Shown here: piece after piece, positions 60,254 to 64,000 of the stretch
How positions within the stretch are numbered: position 1 is the first letter of the stretch
Layout: every line of letters begins with the position of its first letter
Assembly: GCA_964448675.1 (NCBI GenBank)
Contig: CAYUZU010000002.1
Span: forward strand, 1-64,000
DNA from: CAYUZU01 sp964448675
GTDB lineage: Bacteria; Planctomycetota; Phycisphaerae; UBA1845; Fen-1342
DNA: 64,000 nucleotides
Reading direction: 5' to 3'
Notes under the pieces: generated by a model
The model's input: the letters and a program-made list of their open reading frames with translations, nothing else
Databases searched by the model: none
What the model was told of the DNA's origin: nothing
Translations under genes and position numbers: made by a program

Positions 60254-60280
60254 GTCGGGCATGGCAAAGCCATACCCGAC
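60254..60280. repeat. 12-bp-arm palindrome upstream of recJ
   Basis: GTCGGGCATGGC (60254-60265) and GCCATACCCGAC (60269-60280) pair with one mismatch around AAA. It adjoins the heptamer array and lies in the recJ/mtnP gap. Confidence 0.7.
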
Positions 60281-60388
60281 CGATCCAGGGGCAAAGCAGA
60301 GTCATGCCTTACCATTCTTTTGGCGGGTGGTGCCCGCGCCGTCGTCGCTGCGTCGCTTCGTCGCTTTCCGCTCCATCTCCCGCTTTCC

Positions 60389-61270
60389 TCACTCTTGCTT
60401 CGCGAGGTACCGCTCCAGCAGCACGCCGTAGCGGTCACGGAATGCTGGCGTGATCCGGCCGGGGTCGGTCCACACGGCGAGGTCCAGCGCCGTCTGCACC
60501 GGCCCGGGTTCGAGCGGTCGCGCCGCGTAGGCTTCGATCGCCGCCCGGATCAGCGTCATCGCGTTCGCGGTGGCGATCTTGAGGTGGCCGATGATTTCGC
60601 CGAGCAGGGCGGCCCGGTCCTGGTTCGGGTCGTGCGGCCGCCAGCAATCGTAGTCCGTCCCCAACGCCACCAGCGCATACGAGATCTCGGCCTCGCGCGC
60701 CAGCTTCGCCTCGGGCATGGCGGTCATCCCGATGACGTCACCACCCCATTCCCGGTGCATGTTCGACTCGGCCACCGTGCTGAAGGCCGGTCCCTCCATG
60801 CACACGTACGTGCCGCGCGGGTGGACGTCGGTTTCGACCTTGTCCGTCACCGACAGCAGCAGCTCGCGCAGCCGCCGGCAGAAGGGCTCGGCCATCTCGA
60901 CGTGCACGGCCAGGCCGTCATCGAAGAACGTGGGCGTCCGCCGCCAGGTCTTGTCGATTACCTGGTCGACGATTACGAGGTCACGCGGCCGGATGTGCTC
61001 GCGCAGTGAGCCGACCGCGCCGCTGGCAATGACGTGCGTCACGCCCAGCGACTTCAGCGCGAAGATGTTGGCGCGGTAGGGGACCTGCGAGGGGTTGAAC
61101 ACGTGCCCCTCGCCGTGCCGCGCGAGCAGCGCTACCTCGACTCCGTGCCATTCGACCACGCGAATGCGACCGCTCGGCCGGCCGAAGGGCGTGTCGATCG
61201 TGTGCTCCGTGCCGGCGGCCTCGCCGAACAGGGCCTCGCCGAGGCCGGTGCCGCCGATGATGCCGATCAT
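60389..61270 (-). CDS. mtnP: S-methyl-5'-thioadenosine phosphorylase (or related purine nucleoside phosphorylase)
   Basis: A 293-residue trimeric PNP/MTAP-type enzyme. It begins MIGIIGGTGLGEALFG with the phosphate-binding loop; next come ALLARHGEGHVFNPSQVPYR, VIASGAVGSLREHI, EGPAFSTVAESNMHREWGGD with VIGMTAMPEAKLAREAEISY, and ALGTDYDCW. The Thr-Asp-Tyr-Asp segment suits an adenine-type base and supports MTA; some relatives act on 6-oxopurines instead. The ATG at 61270 has GGAGG five bases upstream, so a long upstream extension is rejected. It is divergent from polA, 135 bases apart. Confidence 0.93.
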   Translation of the reverse strand: MIGIIGGTGLGEALFGEAAGTEHTIDTPFGRPSGRIRVVEWHGVEVALLARHGEGHVFNPSQVPYRANIFALKSLGVTHVIASGAVGSLREHIRPRDLVIVDQVIDKTWRRTPTFFDDGLAVHVEMAEPFCRRLRELLLSVTDKVETDVHPRGTYVCMEGPAFSTVAESNMHREWGGDVIGMTAMPEAKLAREAEISYALVALGTDYDCWRPHDPNQDRAALLGEIIGHLKIATANAMTLIRAAIEAYAARPLEPGPVQTALDLAVWTDPGRITPAFRDRYGVLLERYLAKQE

Positions 61271-61405
61271 GCGGTCCTCCGCTGGGTTGTGCCGTGAGAC
61301 GTTCCACACTCGCTCGAGCGCGGATTGTAACCGATCGGCGGCGGTCGGGGGAACGCCGCCGCCGCGCATCTCGCCACGCCGGTCGCGCCGCCGTACGATG
61401 TACGC

Positions 61406-64000
61406 ATGGCGAAGTCGCTCTACATCATCGACGGCCATTCGCAGATCTACCGCGCGTACTTCGCCCGCATGCCGGATTTCACCGCGCCCAGCGGCGAGCC
61501 GACACGGGCGACCTACGTGTTCTCGCAGATGCTGCTCAACCTGCTGCGCGATCGGCAGCCCGACTACCTCGCCGTCACCCTCGATGCCGACGAGCGCAAG
61601 CTGCACCGCAAGCAGCTATTCCCCGACTACAAGGCCCAGCGCGAGGCCCCGCCCGAAGACCTCCTGCCGCAGGAGCAGCGCATCATCGCGATCCTCGACG
61701 CGGCGGGCGTGCCGATGTTGCGGCTGGAGGGCTACGAGGCCGACGACATCGCCGCCACGCTCGTCCGGCAACTGGCCGGGCCCGACCTCGACGTCTTCCT
61801 CGTCAGCCGCGACAAGGACCTCGAGCAGTTGCTCGGCCCGCACGTCGCCCTGTACGACCCGATGAAGGACGAGCTCATCACCGGCGACAACCTGCCGGAC
61901 AAGAAGGGCTGGACGCCCGCACAGGCCATCGACGCCCAGGTCCTCACCGGCGACACCGTCGACAACGTGCCGGGCGTGCCGGGCATCGGCCCCAAGACCG
62001 CAGCCAAGCTGCTGCAGAAGTACGGCTCGCTCGACGAAATCGTGGCCCACGTCGACGAGCTGACACCCAAACAGCGCGAGAACGTCAAGGCGTTCGCACC
62101 GCAGATCGAGCTCACACGCAAGCTGGTCACCCTCCAGGACGACGTGCCGGTCGAATTCCATCTCGACACGGCGGCAGTGGGGCGCTTCACCTGGGGCCGT
62201 GTACAGCCCATCTTCGCGGAGCTGGGCTTCCGGCGCCTGCCCGAGCAGCTCCCGAACGACGCTGGCGGCGACGGCACGGGCAGCCCGGCAAACACGCCCC
62301 CCGGCAACCCGTCCAGTAGCCCCGCTCCGGCCGCATCAGCCCCCGTTCCGCACGCCACCGGCGACGCCGGTCGCCTTGCCGCCGAACTCCGCGAGCCCGA
62401 CGGCGGCGACTACCAGCTGATCAACACGGCGGAGACCCTCGTGCGTCTCGCCGGCGAGCTTGCGCAGCAGGATGCGTTCGCGCTCGATACCGAGACCACG
62501 GGGCTCAGCCCGATCGACAGCGAATTGGTGGGGCTGTGCTTCTCGTGGGAGGTAGGGCGCGGGTATTACGTGCCGGTCCGCAGCATGATGGGGCAGTCGC
62601 TGTCCCTGTCCGACGTGCAGCAACATATCGGGCCGATCCTGGCCGACGCAGGCAAGCGCAAGATTGGCCAGCACCTCAAGTACGACCTCAACGTCCTGCG
62701 CAATGCCGGCCTGCCGGTGGCCGGGCCACTGTTCGACACCATGATCGCGGCGTTCGTCGTCGAGCCAGGGCGGGGGGCGTATGGACTGGACCGGCTGGTC
62801 GAGGCGGCGTTCGGCCACCGCATGATCCCGATTACCGAGCTGATCGGCAAAGGCCGGCAGCAGATCCAGATCGACCAGGTGCCGCTCGACACCGTCGCCG
62901 AGTACGCCGCGGAAGACGCCGACTATACCTGGCGGCTGGCCCGCTACTACGAGCCGCAACTGGCAACGGCCGGGGTCGAGCGGCTGTTCCACGACGTCGA
63001 GATGCCGTTGGTTTCGGTGCTCACCGACATGGAGCACCACGGCATCGCGCTGGAAGCCGGCTTCCTGCAACAGCTCAGCGAGCAGATGGCCAAGCGGGTG
63101 GAGCGGATCGCGGACGAGATCCACGCCCTGGTCGGCGCTGCGTTCAACCTGGATTCGCCCAAGCAGCTTTCCGAGGTGCTGTTCGACAGAATGCAGTTCC
63201 GGGTCGTGCGCAAGACCAAGACGACGCGCTCGACCGACGCCGACACGTTGACCGTGCTCAAGGCCGAGACCGGCCACGCAATCTTCGACCTGCTGCTGGA
63301 GTATCGCGAGATCCAGAAGCTCCGCGGCACCTATGTCGACGCGCTGCCCAAGGTCCGCAGCCGCCGCACCGGCCGCATCCACACCAGCTACCACCAGACG
63401 GGCACCGTCACCGGCCGGCTGTCGAGCAGCGAGCCCAACCTGCAGAACATCCCCGTGCGGACCGAGGCCGGCCGGCAGATTCGCCGCGCCTTCGTGCCGC
63501 GCAGCGACGAACAGCGGCTGATCGTGGCGGACTATTCGCAGATCGAGTTGCGCATGCTGGCCCATTTCTGCGAGGACGAGGCGCTCACGCAGGCCTTCGT
63601 CGACGACCAGGACATTCATGCCTTCGTCGCGGCCCAGGTCAACGACGTGCCGCTGGACGAGGTCACGCGCGAGATGCGGAGCCGGGCCAAGGCTGTCAAT
63701 TTCGGCATCATCTACGGCCAGACCGCGTTCGGCCTGTCGCAGGCCACCGGCATGAACCGCACCGAGGCCCAGGCGTTCATCGACGCCTACTTCGCCCGCT
63801 ATCCCAGGATTCGCGGCTTCATCGACGCCTGCCTCGACGCCGCGCGCCGCGACGGCTTCGTCCGCACGATCCTCGGTCGACGCCGCCCGATCGAGCACAT
63901 CAACTCGCGCAACGCGACCCGCCGCGCCCAGGCCGAACGCTTCGCGGTGAACACGGTCGTGCAGGGCTCGGCGGCCGACCTGATCAAGATCGCCATGATC
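61406..64000 (+). CDS. polA: DNA polymerase I (C-terminus cut by the window edge)
   Basis: The first 865 residues of DNA polymerase I; no stop is reached. The 5' nuclease domain (1-300) shows LYIIDGHSQIYRAYFARM, LDADERKLHRKQLFPDYKAQ, GYEADDIAATL, SRDKDLEQLL and GVPGIGPKTAAKLL. A Pro/Ala linker follows. The 3'-5' exonuclease domain keeps its acidic residues (FALDTETTGLSP with Asp361 and Glu363, IGQHLKYDLNVL, YAAEDADYTWRL), so proofreading is predicted. The polymerase domain shows SSSEPNLQNIPVRTEAGRQI, DYSQIELRMLAHF (Asp709) and RSRAKAVNFGIIYGQTAFGL. The last visible segment is VVQGSAADLIKIAMI, just before the 'HDE' motif, so about 60-70 residues are missing. Confidence 0.97.
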   Translation, partial: MAKSLYIIDGHSQIYRAYFARMPDFTAPSGEPTRATYVFSQMLLNLLRDRQPDYLAVTLDADERKLHRKQLFPDYKAQREAPPEDLLPQEQRIIAILDAAGVPMLRLEGYEADDIAATLVRQLAGPDLDVFLVSRDKDLEQLLGPHVALYDPMKDELITGDNLPDKKGWTPAQAIDAQVLTGDTVDNVPGVPGIGPKTAAKLLQKYGSLDEIVAHVDELTPKQRENVKAFAPQIELTRKLVTLQDDVPVEFHLDTAAVGRFTWGRVQPIFAELGFRRLPEQLPNDAGGDGTGSPANTPPGNPSSSPAPAASAPVPHATGDAGRLAAELREPDGGDYQLINTAETLVRLAGELAQQDAFALDTETTGLSPIDSELVGLCFSWEVGRGYYVPVRSMMGQSLSLSDVQQHIGPILADAGKRKIGQHLKYDLNVLRNAGLPVAGPLFDTMIAAFVVEPGRGAYGLDRLVEAAFGHRMIPITELIGKGRQQIQIDQVPLDTVAEYAAEDADYTWRLARYYEPQLATAGVERLFHDVEMPLVSVLTDMEHHGIALEAGFLQQLSEQMAKRVERIADEIHALVGAAFNLDSPKQLSEVLFDRMQFRVVRKTKTTRSTDADTLTVLKAETGHAIFDLLLEYREIQKLRGTYVDALPKVRSRRTGRIHTSYHQTGTVTGRLSSSEPNLQNIPVRTEAGRQIRRAFVPRSDEQRLIVADYSQIELRMLAHFCEDEALTQAFVDDQDIHAFVAAQVNDVPLDEVTREMRSRAKAVNFGIIYGQTAFGLSQATGMNRTEAQAFIDAYFARYPRIRGFIDACLDAARRDGFVRTILGRRRPIEHINSRNATRRAQAERFAVNTVVQGSAADLIKIAMI

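Noticed and set aside
59045..61009. A 654-codon plus-strand frame across recJ and mtnP
   Set aside because: It is antisense to two well-supported genes and crosses the repeat-rich gap between them; no domain is visible.
61294..62319. Open frames of 256 and 341 codons in other frames at the start of polA
   Set aside because: They are arginine/proline-rich shadows. The frame starting at 61406 encodes a full 5' nuclease, exonuclease and polymerase domain order.
62336..63898. A 520-codon minus-strand frame opposite polA
   Set aside because: It has no recognisable domain and is explained by codon bias of the sense polA gene.

Overview
The window is GC-rich, gene-dense bacterial chromosome. It most resembles a Planctomycetota genome, probably of the Phycisphaerae type; this is inference, since no rRNA gene is present. 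The signs are the many large secreted or lipid-anchored multidomain proteins, a C-terminal dockerin-like module, an extracellular protein with 31 units of the DCNxNGxPDECD type, PKD/LamG and PA14 proteins, a lysine-rich histone H1-like tail, and rpoB without rplL directly upstream. Most genes have clear Shine-Dalgarno sequences, and several start with GTG. Both ends are cut inside genes: rpoC on the left and polA on the right.

Layout. 1-5.5 kb: rpoB and the start of rpoC on the minus strand, separated by a small GNAT acetyltransferase gene. 5.8-11.1 kb: ruvX, a membrane-anchored tyrosine phosphatase (convergent, overlapping ruvX), a DUF6786-like protein, a TauE/SafE permease and rpsA. 11.1-14.0 kb (minus): HD-GYP phosphodiesterase plus pseudopilin, and a UDP-glucuronate decarboxylase-like enzyme. 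14.2-18 kb (plus): AmrS-type radical SAM protein, a GbsR/MarR regulator-pyrE-arylsulfotransferase-like operon, and a tRNA-Arg. 18-23.3 kb (minus): YcxB-like protein, leuD, a cysteine-rich secreted repeat protein, a histone-tail/Bcp peroxiredoxin fusion, and a PKD/LamG lipoprotein. 23.5-33.3 kb: a zincin-like secreted protein, a retropepsin/PDZ lipoprotein, Xaa-Pro aminopeptidase with a beta-CASP nuclease, mnmA with a GT9 glycosyltransferase, and a DMT transporter. 33.4-40.2 kb (plus): an Eis-like acetyltransferase; a PilT ATPase, a membrane-anchored GspE/PilB-like pseudo-ATPase and a CvpA-like protein in one operon; then a CheX-like gene. 40.6-49.2 kb: a giant subtilisin, a GH130 enzyme and an S9 peptidase lipoprotein. 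49.4-64 kb: aspS, purH, yacG, a secreted peptidylarginine/agmatine deiminase with dockerin, a GNAT protein, a metallophosphoesterase, recJ, mtnP and polA.

How the genes fit together. Housekeeping functions (transcription, translation, purine and pyrimidine synthesis, tRNA modification, DNA repair) are interleaved with a large secretome: subtilisin, S9 peptidase, zincin-like protein, retropepsin, deiminase, arylsulfotransferase-like protein and phosphoesterase. This suits an organism that degrades protein or polymer outside the cell. Surface and motility functions recur: PilT, pseudo-PilB, CvpA-like, pseudopilin, HD-GYP and CheX.

The most promising undescribed items are: the PilT / dead membrane-anchored ATPase / CvpA-like cassette (34755-39481); the histone-tail peroxiredoxin (20714-21706); the cysteine-rich 'VGD...CP' repeat protein (19326-20408); and period-7 tandem repeats in four intergenic regions (19145, 51339, 53523, 60213), three of which also carry a short palindrome.
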